NCBI GenBank assembly: GCA_964017045.1
Contig: OZ024798.1
Coordinates: 32,106,347 to 32,170,346, forward strand
Length of the DNA: 64,000 nucleotides
Direction: 5' to 3'
From: Omphiscola glabra
Taxonomy: Eukaryota > Mollusca > Gastropoda > Lymnaeidae
The position numbers were made by a program, and so were the translations under genes. The notes beneath the pieces are model-generated. The model worked only from the letters and a program-made list of their open reading frames with translations, was not told the DNA's origin and searched no databases. Below are positions 12,486 to 23,596 of the stretch, piece by piece. The number at the start of each line of letters is the position of its first letter. Within the stretch, counting starts at the first letter, position 1.

Positions 12486-13484
12486 CCACACTGTCGTATG
12501 TTGTTGATACGTATTGTTATCAATGTGGAGAAATTAATCTCTTATTTAAGTGTTTGACTCGTTCTTAAACAGTACACAACAAAAGACGATACCATATGTT
12601 AAATAATATAACAAAGGATGCAATACTCAATCCACGGCTAATTACAATTAATACATTTTATTAAGTTAGTTATAGATTACAAAATCAAAAGAAATACAAT
12701 TAAAGCTATTGACTTACAGTATAAAAATTGGCCTGTGCCGGTACAATGTTAAAGAAGACACAATGTTGTAAAAAGGTACAATGATGAAAAGGAATCTACA
12801 CACACACACACACACAGTAAACAAACCTTTTTCTCGTAGCACAGCTCTATAGCAAAATTAGCATACGCTCAAAAATATATCTCGTCTCATCTTCCTCCCC
12901 TCTCCCTAGGTGTTTATATAGTATGTTTCATAGATACTTCTAGAACGGACTCACACATTGTATTCCGTTCTCGATATTTCTACAGAATTCTACATAATTC
13001 TAATAACAATACAGAACATAGATTTTAGTTAGTTGTGATCGAGGTCAAAGGAGACTATGTTTAGTTAGCCACACCCTAATAGCGCTGCCGAACTTGGGGT
13101 CAGCTTAAGTTCATTTGCCAGAAAAGATGAATGAAAAGTAAACGAGAGGCCTATAACAGTTGTGTATAAATGTATTTTTGTATTAGTTTGTTGTATGTGT
13201 TCGATCGTGACATATTCAACTTTTTGTTTTGTGCGCTGGCGAACCGTAGTTTTAAAAAAATCGTTGGGGAGAAAAGGGGTGGTTGGGGGGGGGGAGACAT
13301 GAGCTGTTAATAGAACCAAAAACTGTAACGTGTGTAAAGCCGGTCTGGTTTATCAAATGCTGTCAGCAGACGACACACTCACTCGGACAGCTCATTTCCT
13401 CTCATCCCCCCGGCCTTATACAGAGATTGCTAGGCAGCCACTGCACTTTTCACCACTAATACCTGCCACGGGAAATTGGACGTA
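12486..13484. other. unique sequence, no gene seen
   Basis: It holds a CA microsatellite near 12798-12818 and a G run near 13285-13294. AT-rich, with no coding signal recognised. Confidence 0.4.
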
Positions 13485-13740
13485 AAGGAGAGGTTCTAGC
13501 ATTGTCAATCATTTCTAATACCTGCCAACGGTTCTAACATTGTTAATCCTAGATATAATATATGCCAGTGGCTCTAACACCGTCAATCAGATACACTATC
13601 TGCCAACACTTCTAACACAGTCATTTAATATTAAAACTACCTGAGGAATCTGCAGTGGCTCTAACACTGTCCAACAGATACACTATCTGCCAACAGTTCT
13701 AACACAGTCATTTAATGTTAAAACTCCCTGAGGAATCTGG
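13485..13740. repeat. degenerate tandem repeat around ggctctaacactgtca
   Basis: Roughly 100-bp units share gttctaacacagtcattta and atacactatctgccaac. Similar sequence resumes at 14150-14205, so the SINE-like element between them appears inserted into the repeat. Confidence 0.65.
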
Positions 13741-14147
13741 GTGACCGTGCTGTTTTAACTGAGTCCATTCCAAGCTTGTGGGCTGCAGTTCAATCCCCAG
13801 CAAAAGAATTGAAAAACATTAACAACACCTGCACCCCCGGGTGGGTGGGACTAGCTAACCTTAGATGGAAACTGATCTATGAGAAGGACTGATGTGAAAT
13901 CGAGTACCGAAGGCGGTATGTCATTAACGCAATGAAAAATTCCTGTGATTTGGAACTTGAAACGAGAAATGCTGGTCACCTACTGAATTATGGTCTCTTT
14001 CCAGCCGTCTTGACTAGTCTTCCCAATGGAACCAATAGGCAAGGACGAGAGAGTAAGGCTGATGAATTGAGAAACTCTCCCTCATCGTAAACAAGATGCA
14101 CTATTCTGAAGTCGAGGCATACGAAGGAAGAACAATAATAATAATAC
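13741..14147 (+). mobile_element. tRNA-related SINE-like element
   Basis: The head contains a B-box-like gcagttcaatccccagc. The body carries tgtcattaacgcaatgaaaa and ggacgagagagtaaggctga, and the element ends in a short AAT microsatellite tail (caataataataatac), as retroposed SINEs often do. The same head and body recur at 53040-53662. It interrupts an older tandem repeat. No clear target-site duplication was found. Confidence 0.6.
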
Positions 14148-14204
14148 TTATCAGCGGATCTAACACTGTCACTTAGTTTATAATAACTTCCAGTGGTTCT
14201 AACT

Positions 14205-15258
14205 AAATGTGCTTATTTTTTGTTTTTATTGTTTTTTAGTTTTTGTTAATTAAAAAAAAAAAAAGAATTTAGTTGATTTGTTCTCTTGTCTGTCTTGTGT
14301 TTTTGTTTTGTTTAGTCTTGTTTTTTAACTTAAGATGACAAATCAGAGGTATTGAGGTTTGCATGTAAAGATGCGATTCTTAGCTGGAAAATTATCACAG
14401 CCACTTTAGTGTTAATATCTGGCAAAATTCCTCTACTCTTAGTACACAACTTCATTCTGTCATCAAAACATTTGGCCATAACTCGATAAATTTTAACTAA
14501 AACTGTCATTCGGAGTACAGAACATTCTACATCTACCTACCATCCCCTTCTTGTATATATTCCATGTCACATCATGTTGTCCACCCCCACCCCCAAATCT
14601 CCTCCAAGCAATCGACATCCAGCGTCTCGCTGGTAAATATTAAGTCTGTGAAAAGTTCATCGGATTCCAGCGTAGATTTCAAATAATCCCATTTAAGGAA
14701 ACTCCTCTGCTTCCAGGGGCGGGGGGGGGGGGGGGGGGGGGAACTCGCCATGTTATTTTTTCGCGTTTGAATCGAAGCTCCGCCCACAACGGTAATATGC
14801 TCTGACGTCACCCCGAGCACATACACACCATTATGTCCGTCAGCGGAAGATTCTATGTCCGTCATCGACAGACTCTTTCTAGCAAGCAAACAGCAGAGAT
14901 TTACAATATCATTTGAAAATCAATCTTCGCTAAGCCTTCCATTAGGAGAGTGGGAATTCTTGTGAGGGGTGGGGGTTGGTGGGGGTGGGTTGTAGTCCAG
15001 AGGGTGGGACCAATGCATGAGATAAAGCCTGAACGGTCTCTTAATAAAAACACCAAGGGAAGATATGGTAGGGGCCTGGTCACCCGACCCGGTTGTTGTG
15101 CTGTGCAGCTGCCGGCAAAGTTGTTGATTTAGAAGTAGATAGAAAACTAAAACATATATTTGCATTGCTTTTGTATGTCAGTGCGTCCTTTTGATATCAA
15201 AATGTTCCACTGAAATTGTGGACCGGTCGCCTTTTTGAATACTTGATTTATTTGTTGA
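14205..15258. other. unique sequence; possible weak exon on minus strand
   Basis: A G21 run lies at 14721-14741. On the minus strand an open frame (14572-14889) follows a pyrimidine-rich stretch ending in tag, but it runs through the homopolymer and matches no family I know. I do not call a gene. Confidence 0.3.
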
Positions 15259-16602
15259 TCAAACCGTGAGATGGACTTTTGTGTGGATTGAAGCATTCAT
15301 TAGAGTAGAGGCATTGATGTGGATAGAAGCATTCATTAGAGTAGAGGCATTGATGTGGATTGAAGCATTCATTAGAGTAGAGGCATTGATGTGGATTGAA
15401 GCATTCATTAGAGTAGAGGCATTGATGTGGATAGAAGCATTCATTAGAGTAGAGGCATTGATGTGGATAGAAGCATTCATTAGAGTAGAGGCATTGATGT
15501 GGATTGAAGCATTCATTAGAGTAGAGGCATTGATGTGGATTGAAGCATTCATTAGAGTAGAGGCATTGATGTGGATTGAAGCATTCATTAGAGTAGAGGC
15601 ATTAATGTGGATTGAAGCATTCATTAGAGTGGAGGCATTGATGTGAATAGGAGCATTCATTAGAGTAGAGGCATTGATGTGAATAGAAGCATTCATTAGA
15701 ATAGAGGCAATGATGTGGATTGAAGTATTCATTAGAGTAGAGGCATTGATGTGGATTGAAGCATTCATTAGAGTAGAGGCATTGATGTGGATTGAAGTAT
15801 TCATTAGAGTAGAGGCATTGATGTGGATAGAAGCATTCATTAGAGTAGAGGCATTGATGTGGATAGAAGCATTCATTAGAGTAGAGGCATTAATGTGGAT
15901 TGAAGCATTCATTAGAGTAGAGGCAATGATGTGGATTGAAGTATTCATTAGAGTGGAGGCATTGATGTGGATTGAAGCATTCATTAGAGTAGAGGCATTG
16001 ATGTGGATTGAAGCATTCATTAGAGTGGAGGCATTGATGTGAATAGGAGCATTCATTAGAGTAGAGGCATTGATGTGAATAGAAGCATTCATTAGAGTAG
16101 AGGCAATGATGTGGATTGAAGTATTCATTAGAGTAGAGGCATTGATGTGGATTGAAGCATTCATTAGAGTAGAGGCATTGATGTGGATTGAAGTATTCAT
16201 TAGAGTAGAGGCATTGATGTGGATTGAAGTATTCATTAGAGTAGAGGCATTGATGTGGATTGAAGCATTCATTAGAGTAGAGGCATTGATGTGGATTGAA
16301 GTATTCATTAGAGTAGAGGCATTGATGTGGATTGAAGCATTCATTAGAGTAGAGGCATTGATGTGGATTGAAGTATTCATTAGAGTAGAGGCATTGATGT
16401 GGATTGAAGTATTCATTAGAGTAGAGGCATTGATGTGGATTGAAGCATTCATTAGAGTAGAGGCATTGATGTGGATTGAAGTATTCATTAGAGTAGAGGC
16501 ATTGATGTGGATTGAAGTATTCATTAGAGTAGAAGCATTCATATGGATGCATAACTGGTTATCGGCAAGCAAGAACACTAAGATTATGAAGAGCAAATAC
16601 AT
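15259..16602 (-). CDS. candidate secreted repeat glycoprotein (447 aa), unproven
   Basis: An uninterrupted frame begins MYLLFIILVFLLADNQLC, a classic signal peptide. About 35 copies of a 12-residue repeat follow (NASTLMNASIHI, with NTS, NAP and IAS variants), then a short tail ending KVHLTV. Most repeats carry two N-X-S/T sequons, so a secreted product would be very heavily N-glycosylated. The reverse complement of 15247-15252 is AATAAA, a few bases past the stop. TATA-like sequences lie upstream (16624-16633 and near 16659). Caution: the DNA is a 36-bp minisatellite, 36 is divisible by 3, and an open frame through it can arise by chance. On the plus strand the same array is broken by TGA variants, whereas this strand has no stop in any copy. 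No homologue recognised. Confidence 0.42.
   Translation of the reverse strand: MYLLFIILVFLLADNQLCIHMNASTLMNTSIHINASTLMNTSIHINASTLMNASIHINASTLMNTSIHINASTLMNTSIHINASTLMNASIHINASTLMNTSIHINASTLMNASIHINASTLMNTSIHINASTLMNTSIHINASTLMNASIHINASTLMNTSIHIIASTLMNASIHINASTLMNAPIHINASTLMNASIHINASTLMNASIHINASTLMNTSIHIIASTLMNASIHINASTLMNASIHINASTLMNASIHINASTLMNTSIHINASTLMNASIHINASTLMNTSIHIIASILMNASIHINASTLMNAPIHINASTLMNASIHINASTLMNASIHINASTLMNASIHINASTLMNASIHINASTLMNASIHINASTLMNASIHINASTLMNASIHINASTLMNASIHINASTLMNASIHINASTLMNASIHTKVHLTV
15282..16536. repeat. 36-bp minisatellite, ~35 copies
   Basis: The unit contains gaagcattcattagagtaga then ggcattgatgtggatt. The main variants are gaagtattc, gtgaataggagc and ggcaatgat. 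Variant patterns at about 15630-15740 and 16020-16130 match, showing an internal block duplication of about 396 bp. It coincides with the candidate repeat-protein frame on the minus strand. Confidence 0.95.
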
Positions 16603-16633
16603 GATTCCATTCTGTTACTAAACTATTTAAATA

Positions 16634-17345
16634 CCGATGGCCACAAACTCTATTCCCTGTTATAGTAAGGTAGTAGGACGCAACCAAGTTAAGTTGATAC
16701 TACTCTCGAATCTAGCCCTGTATCGCCCTAGAGAAGCATATGTCATGGTATATCTGCCCGCCACGCCCCCCCCCCTCCTTCTCAAGTCTTGTCTCAACAT
16801 AACTGATTCAACTGAAACTATTGGACTACGCCATTCACGTAAAACAGATTTGCTGTTAATCAATAATTAATCATGTGGGTTGAAACTATATAAACTCACT
16901 CAGTTTTTTTTGGTTTTTTTTACATGTATTGACGCTCTACGCGCGCTAATGAAGATGCCTGAGCTTCAGTTTACCCTTGTGGCCTACCGGAGCTTCCGGT
17001 CCTTGGTCGAGTTCATTGAGACACTCGCTCCGTGATCATCCGGGATTATTTGTTGTGTATCTCGCTGATTCTAAGCAAAAATAACAGATCTCCCATGACT
17101 GAATAGTTAACCAGTTTAATTAACAAACCAACAAATAATTCTAATGAATTCATCGTGCCGTCCTATCTGAGATAGAGGAATGCAAAGATTTCAGCGGCGA
17201 CATAACGCCGCCTAAGGGAATTGTGGTAAAATTTATTTTTTTAAAAATTGAAATTCCAAATATCACATTGAAAAAAAAATGTGTTGGGAATTTAAAAATG
17301 TGACGTCATGGCACACAGTTTTGGCCATTGGTCATTCATCGTAAG
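16634..17345. other. upstream flank of the repeat-protein frame
   Basis: Unique sequence. If the minus-strand frame is a gene, its promoter would lie at the left edge here. A T-rich run lies at about 16905-16920. No other gene seen. Confidence 0.4.
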
Positions 17346-17557
17346 TGGCTTAGTGAGTGTACCAGTGATAGGTGTACAGATGGCTTAGTGAGTGTACCAG
17401 TGATAGGTGTACAGATGGCTTAGTGAGAGTACCAGTGATAGGTGTACAGATGGCTAAGTTATTGCACCAGGGATAAGTGTACACATGGCTAAGTTATTGC
17501 ACCAGGGATAAGTGTACACATGGCTAAGTTATTGTACCAGGGATAAGTGTACAGATG
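17346..17557. repeat. 35-bp minisatellite, 6 copies in two subtypes
   Basis: The first three copies contain agtgtaccagtgataggtgt, the last three attgcaccagggataagtgt. The clean split suggests two successive amplification events. Confidence 0.9.
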
Positions 17558-17631
17558 TGTTTACAAAGTTATATGCTTACTTACAAGCGTAGTACTAAAA
17601 TAATGTTGTTGAATATTGATCTCAATTCTGA

Positions 17632-18274
17632 ACTTGCACTTTTGAGCACCCTATAAAACATTGAGCCAAGATGTACTAAAATAACTTGCACTTTTGAGCA
17701 CCCTATAAAACATTGAGCCAAGATGTACTAAAATAACTTGCACTTTTGAGCACCCTATAAAACATTGAGTCAAGATGTACTAAAATAACTTGCACTTTTG
17801 AGCACCCTCTAAAACATTGAGCCAAGATGTACTAAAATAACTTGCACTTTTGAGCACCCTCTAAAACATTGAGTCAAGATGTACTAAAATAACTTGCACT
17901 TTTGAGCACCCTATAAAACATTGAGTCAAGATGTACTAAAATAACTTGCACTTTTGAGCACCCTATAAAACATTGAGTCAAGATGTATTAAAATAAATTG
18001 CACTTTTGAGAACCCTCTAAAACTTTGAGCCAAGATGTACTAAAATAACTTGCACTTTTGAGCACCCATAAAACATTGAGCCAAGATGTACTAAAATAAC
18101 TTGCACTTTTGAGCACCCTATAAAACATTGAGCCAAGATGTACTAAAATAACTTGCACTTTTGAGCACCCTCTAAAACATTGAGCCAAGATGTACTAAAA
18201 ACACTTGCACTTTTGAGCAGCCTATAAAACATTGAGCCAAGATGTACTAAAATAACTTGCACTTTTGAGCACCC
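17632..18274. repeat. 52-bp minisatellite, ~12 copies
   Basis: The unit contains acttgcacttttgagcaccc, tataaaacattgag and ccaagatgtactaaaata. Variation is mostly single bases (tataaaac/tctaaaac). Confidence 0.95.
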
Positions 18275-18494
18275 CTTCAATGATTGAACAAGATGTACTG
18301 AAATAGACAGTGCATGTAATATTTTAATATAAAACGAGCGATTGAGTCCCGCCTTACAAGATATTCAATGCCGATTGGTTGATCAGAGTGGCGACAACCA
18401 ACATGTGTTGTCCATAATACAATGACGTCATGTTTTGGGAGAGTCAAATTAATCATATCGTAAATCCTCATTCTATTTTTATTCTTGGATTCAA

Positions 18495-19245
18495 CTCATC
18501 TGTTTTTCTTTGGATTAGTTGCCAGCTAGACTCTTCTAGTGTTCTTTGGATTAGTTGCCAGCTAGACTCATCTGTTTTTCTTTGGATTAGTTGCCAGCTA
18601 GACTCTTCTAGTGTTTTTTGGATTAGTTGCCAGCTAGACTCTTCTAGTGTTCTTTGGATTAGTTGCCAGCTAGACTCTTCTAGTATTCTTTAGATTAGTT
18701 GCCAGCTAGACTCTTCTGTTGTTCTTTAAATTAGTTGCCAGCTACACTCTTCTAGTGTTCTTTGGATTAGTTGCCAGCTAGACTCTTCTAGTGTTCTTTG
18801 GATTAGTTGCCAGCTAGACTCTTCTAGTGTTCTTTGGATTAGTTGCCAGCTAGACTCTTCTAGTGTTCTTTGGATTAATTGCCAGATAGACTCTTCTAGT
18901 GTTCTTTGGATTAGTTGCCAGCTAGACTCTTCTGTTGTTCTTTGGATTAGTTGCCAGATAGACTCTTCTGTTGTTCTTTGGATTAGTTGCCAGATAGACT
19001 CTTCTGTTGTTCTTTAGATTGGTTGCCAGCTAGTCTCTTCTAGTGTTCTTTTGATTAGTTGCCAGATAGACTCTTCTGGTGTTCTTTTGATTAGTTGACA
19101 GATAGACTCTTCTGGTGTTATTTAGATTAGTTGACATATAGACTCTTATGTTGTTCTTTAGATTAGTTCCCAGTTAGACTCTGTTGTTGTGTTTCAGGTT
19201 AGTTGCCGTTTAGACTCTTTTGTTGTTTAGATTAGTTGCCATTTA
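18495..19245. repeat. 36-bp minisatellite, ~20 copies, decaying to the right
   Basis: The unit contains ttagttgccagctagactct and tctagtgttctttgga. Copies become progressively more diverged after about 19020. Confidence 0.93.
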
Positions 19246-19497
19246 GAGTTTCATTCATTTAATTCTATTCAAGTTTTAGTAATGAAATGAGCATCTGTGA
19301 ACTGATTCAGCTATATCAGACATGCAGAAAAACACAATTTTAAGAAAACCACATACACCGCTGACATTAATGTCCTAATTAATCTTAAGCATATCACATA
19401 TGCATATTGCGTTATTTCCACGGCACCTAAATTTTTGTCGCATTCGAGCCATTGGACTGCTCGACAGCTGCCGTGTTAACTTTAGCGTTAATCCTTT

Positions 19498-19526
19498 ACA
19501 CACACTCTCTCTCTCTCTCTCTCTCA

Positions 19527-19568
<42 letters not shown>

Positions 19569-19990
19569 CCCTATCTCTCTTACACGCGCACACTCTCTCT
19601 CTCTCTCACACACACACTCTTTCTCACACATACTCTCTCTCACACCCTCTCTCTCACACACACACTCTCTCTCTCTCACACACACCCTCTCTCTCACACA
19701 CATATTCTCTATCTATCACACACGCTCTCTCTCTCACACACTCTCTCTCACACACACACTCTTTCTCACACATACTCTCTCTCTCACACTCTCTCTCACA
19801 AACACACTCTCTCTCTCACACACACACACTCTCTCTCACACACATTCTCTAATCTCTATCACACACGCTCTCTCTCTCTCTCACACTCTCTCTCACACTC
19901 TCTTTCACACTCTCTCTCACACACACACACATACACTCTCTCCCTCTCACTCACTCTTTCTCTCACCCACTCTTTCTCTCACTCACTCTT
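19498..19990. repeat. compound CT/CA microsatellite
   Basis: Runs of CT alternate with CACACA blocks over about 490 bp. The 150- and 253-codon plus frames crossing it are low-complexity artefacts. Confidence 0.95.
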
Positions 19991-20103
19991 TAGCTGCTCC
20001 TACATGTTCTTGAACCATTTTCTATTCACAAAAATTTTGAAGTTTTTCATATCATCCAGTCACCCCCCTCCCCTCTTGTACACACTCATTACAACTCTAT
20101 ACA

Positions 20104-20202
20104 CATCTATACCCTGGGTCACATCTATACCCTGTGTCACATCTATACCCTGGGTCACATCTATACCCTGGGTCACATCTACACCCTGGGTCACATCTGT
20201 AC
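20104..20202. repeat. 18-bp repeat, 5-6 copies
   Basis: The unit is catctataccctgggtca. Confidence 0.9.
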
Positions 20203-20693
20203 ACCCTACTTAACTACACTTCACCCTACTACAAGCTCAAAACCTCATCCACCTCCCCCCGTGCAAATATCCTCTTTGCCCCAGTTCCTCTTTGACCTCT
20301 CCATATCTACTCCCGACCCCTCTCCTACGGCAGTGTCGAAAGACAGTCGTGGCATTATCACTGACCAGGTCTAGAAATTCCTGACACGAATTACACCAGA
20401 AAATATGGAACTCCATCCATCTTGCTGATATACGCTGACGCCGGAATCAATGAGTTGATATATTGTGATTGGATGAGAGTTGACCTTGACATTTAGAATG
20501 TTTAAAGCTTGGATTTTTAAAAAAAAATGTTCAGCAAATGGAGAAATGAGAAATGTGTTGTCTGGTTGGCCAAAATAAAATGTCAATTTAGCCTTTAGTG
20601 CAAAGTTATTTAATATTCTCCACCGTAATATACCTTTAAAATATAGCATGTTGACTGCTTGTATGTACAACGTTAAATTACGATTTAACGGTC
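20203..20693. other. unique sequence, no gene seen
   Basis: A 125-codon minus frame (20371-20748) starts inside the neighbouring array and matches nothing I recognise. Confidence 0.4.
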
Positions 20694-21199
20694 TCCATAG
20701 TGAGCCTGAGGTTTGAAGCTTGCTCAGAGTGTCTTTAGTACATTCCATACTGAGCCTGAGGTTTGAAGCTTGCTCAGAGTGTCTTTAGTACATTCCATAG
20801 TGATCCTGAGGTTTGAAGCTTGCTCAGAGTGTCTTTAGTACATTCCATAGTGAGCCTGAGGTTTGAAGCTTGCTCAGAGTGTCTTAAGAACATTCCATAG
20901 TGAGCCTGAGGTTTGAAGCTTGCTCAGAGTCTTTAGTACATACCATAGTGAGCCTGAGGTTTGAAGCTTGCTCAGAGTGTCTTTAGTACATTCCATAGTG
21001 ATCCTGAGGTTTGAAGCTTGCTCAGAGTGTCTTTAGTACATTCCATAGTGAGCCTGAGGTTTGAAGCTTGCTCAGAGTGTCTTTAGTACATTCCATAGTG
21101 AGCCTGAGGTTTGAAGCTTGCTCAGAGTCTTTAGTACATACCATAGTGAGCCTGAGGTTTGAAGCTTGCTCAGAGTGTCTTTAGTACATGCCATAGTGA
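20694..21199. repeat. 50-bp minisatellite, ~10 copies
   Basis: The unit contains gtgagcctgaggtttgaagc and ttgctcagagtgtctttagt. Two copies share a 2-bp loss (cagagtcttt) and the same order of variants, indicating a block duplication. Confidence 0.95.
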
Positions 21200-21280
21200 A
21201 AAAAAATGAATTTTTATCCAGTTAATATTGCAGAAAATTAACAAGAATCGTAAGGAGTAAATAAATCGTTTGACGCCAGA

Positions 21281-21505
21281 TGAAAGGACCAGTTTATCAA
21301 AAGAGTAGTTTATGAAAAGACCAGTTAATGATAGGGCCATCAATGAAAGGACTAGTAAATGAAAGGACCGGTTAGTGAAAGGGTTGGTTAATGAAAGATC
21401 CAGTCAATGAAGTGACCAGTTAATGAAAGTACCATTGAATGAAAGGACCAGTTAATGAAAGGACCATTTAATGAAAGGACCATTTAATGAAAGGACCAGT
21501 TAAAG
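21281..21505. repeat. 16-bp array, left part, interrupted by a hAT element
   Basis: The unit is agttaatgaaaggacc. The array resumes at 23206 after the transposon, so both halves were once continuous. Confidence 0.9.
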
Positions 21506-21727
21506 CAGGGATCTCCAAACTACGGGCCGCGGGCCGTAGACCATCTCATCCGTCTCTGCGAAAAAAAAACCCCGGAAATTTACGTGTATCATACCAAGTT
21601 CAGCCGCCGATTACGTGGACGTTATGTTTTTACCGAATTAAAATAGAGACGCAGAGTAGTGCGTTATGTCTTCCAACCGATCACTACATTGCAAAACCGT
21701 ATTTGCTGCTTAGTTTCTCTACTTCCG

Positions 21728-22714
21728 TTCACAGCCAATGAGATGATATAACACCCTCTAGTGGCGCAGTTCACAGTCAATGAGATGATATAACGCCCTC
21801 CAGTGGCGCAGTTCACAGCCAATGAGATGATATAACGCCCTCTAGTGTCGAAGTTCACAGCCAATGAGATGATATAACGCCATCTAGTGGCGAAGTTCAC
21901 AGCCAATGAGATGATATAACGCCATCTAGTGGCGAAGTTCACAGCCAATGAGATGATATAACGCCCTCTAGTGGCGAACTGCACAGTCAATGAGATGATA
22001 TAACGCCTTCTAGTGGCGCAGTTCACAGCCAATGAGATGATATAACGCATCTAGTGGCGAAGTTCACAATGAGATGATATAACGCCCTCTAGTAGCGGAG
22101 TTCACAGTTAATGAGATGATATAACGCCATCTAGTGGCGAACTGCACAGTCAATGAGATGATATAACGCCTTCTAGTGGCGCAGTTCACAGCCAATGAGA
22201 TGATATAACGCATCTAGTGGCGAAGTTCACAATGAGATGATATAACGCCCTCTAGTAGCGGAGTTCACAGTTAATGAGATGATATAACGCCATCTAGTGG
22301 CGAACTGCACAGTCAATGAGATGATATAACGCCTTCTAGTGGCGCAGTTCACAGCCAATGAGATGATATAACGCATCTAGTGGCGAAGTTCACAATGAGA
22401 TGATATAACGCCCTCTAGTAGCGGAGTTCACAGTCAATGAGATGATATAACGCCATCTAGTGGCACAGTTCACAGCTAATGAGATGATATATCGCCATCT
22501 AGTGGCACAGTTCACAGCTAATGAGATGATATAACGCCATCTAGTGGCACAGTTCACAGCTAATGAGATGATATAACGCCATCTAGTGGCACAGTTCACA
22601 GCTAATGAGATGATATATCGCCATCTAGTGGCACAGTTCACAGCTAATGAGATGATATATCGCCATCTAGTGGCACAGTTCACAGCTAATGAGATGATAT
22701 ATCGCCATCTAGTG
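21728..22714. repeat. 42-bp minisatellite inside the hAT, with 163-bp higher-order unit
   Basis: The unit contains cacagccaatgagatgatat and aacgccctctagtggcg. In the middle a four-monomer block repeats every 163 bp (marker aacgccttc at 22002, 22165, 22328), including a monomer lacking 5-6 bases. Distal copies use ggcacagttcacagctaat and are almost identical. Confidence 0.95.
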
Positions 22715-22791
22715 TTTTATTCAGTGATAATTTCCTTTGCGCAATTACTTATTATTGTGTTTAAAGTATTGGGAATGTCGTTGTGTAGTAA

Positions 22792-23010
22792 GAATTTTTC
22801 GGATATTCTGCACCGAAGTACCTTGCAATCTTTGGAACACCATCCCTGTGTGAAAAAACATTTTCAAGACCGAAATACGTGAAGAACAATTTGAGAACAA
22901 ACTTGTCCGATGATAATCTCAGGCCAATGTTTATTTTAGGGACATCAAAACTAAAGCCAGAAATGGCTGCTATTTTGGGATCCAGGAAACAATATCACCA
23001 TTCCCACTAA
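22792..23010 (+). pseudogene. hAT transposase C-terminal remnant
   Basis: The frame ending at 23008-23010 reads SLCEKTFSRPKYVKNN, then LSDDNLRPM, and ends RKQYHHSH. This matches the conserved hAT C-terminal dimerisation region (C-E-x-x-F-S followed by an R..L.D..L motif and a basic tail) of Charlie-type and GTF2IRD2-like transposases. Upstream the same frame has stops at about 22762 and 22786-22791, and the rest of the enzyme has been lost or replaced by the minisatellite. It lies inside the element whose ends are at 21506 and 23205. Confidence 0.85.
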
Positions 23011-23205
23011 TACAGGTGTTCATGTGTAGTGTATCAATGTGTTATTAAATAATAAATGAACAAAATAATATTAAATCAATAATTAAAAACAACGTTCATG
23101 TTTTGATTCTTTCTTATTTGGACCTCGAGTGTGTATGTAGTCGGCCTCCGAACTGCTGTTTGATAGTTAATGTGGCCCTAGGGCTCAAAAGTTTGGAGAC
23201 CCCTG

Positions 23206-23596
23206 AGTCAAAGGACCATTTAATGAAAGGACCATTTCTTGAAAGGACCGGTTAAGGAAAGGAACAGTCAATGAAAGGACCGGTTAATGAAAGTACCATT
23301 TAATGAAAGGACCAGTTAATGAAAGGACCAGTTAATGAAAGGACAGGTTAATGAAAGCACCAGTTAATGAAAGGACCAGTTAATGAAAGGGTCAGTTAAT
23401 GAAAGGACAAATTAAATAAAGGACCAGTAAATGAAATGACCAGTTAGTGAAAGGACCAGTTAATGAAAGGGCCAGTTAGTGAAAGGACCAGTCAATGAAG
23501 AACCAGTTAATGAAAGGAACAGTTAATGAAAGGACCAGTTAATGAAAGGACCAGTTAATGAAAAGACCAGTTAATGAGATTACCGGTTAATTAATG
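23206..23596. repeat. 16-bp array, right part
   Basis: Continuation of the agttaatgaaaggacc array beyond the hAT insertion, with more substitutions than a fresh array would show. Confidence 0.9.

Larger units (their letters stand above)
21506..23205 (+). mobile_element. decayed 1.7-kb hAT transposon with 7/8 TSD
   Basis: The left end is cagggatctccaaactacgg and the right end is aaaagtttggagacccctg, inverted copies of each other. The flanks are agttaaag (21498-21505) and agtcaaag (23206-23213), a hAT-length duplication inside an older 16-bp array. Inside lie a long minisatellite (21728-22714) and the broken C-terminus of the transposase (22792-23010). The element is immobile as it stands. Confidence 0.9.

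Noticed and set aside
16624..16633. TATA box tatttaaata for the repeat-protein frame
   Set aside because: It lies about 22-31 bases upstream of the ATG, which leaves almost no room for a 5' leader. The taactatag-like site near 16659 fits better but is weak.
19400..20213. Serine/leucine-rich frames of 150 and 253 codons
   Set aside because: CT/CA microsatellite only.
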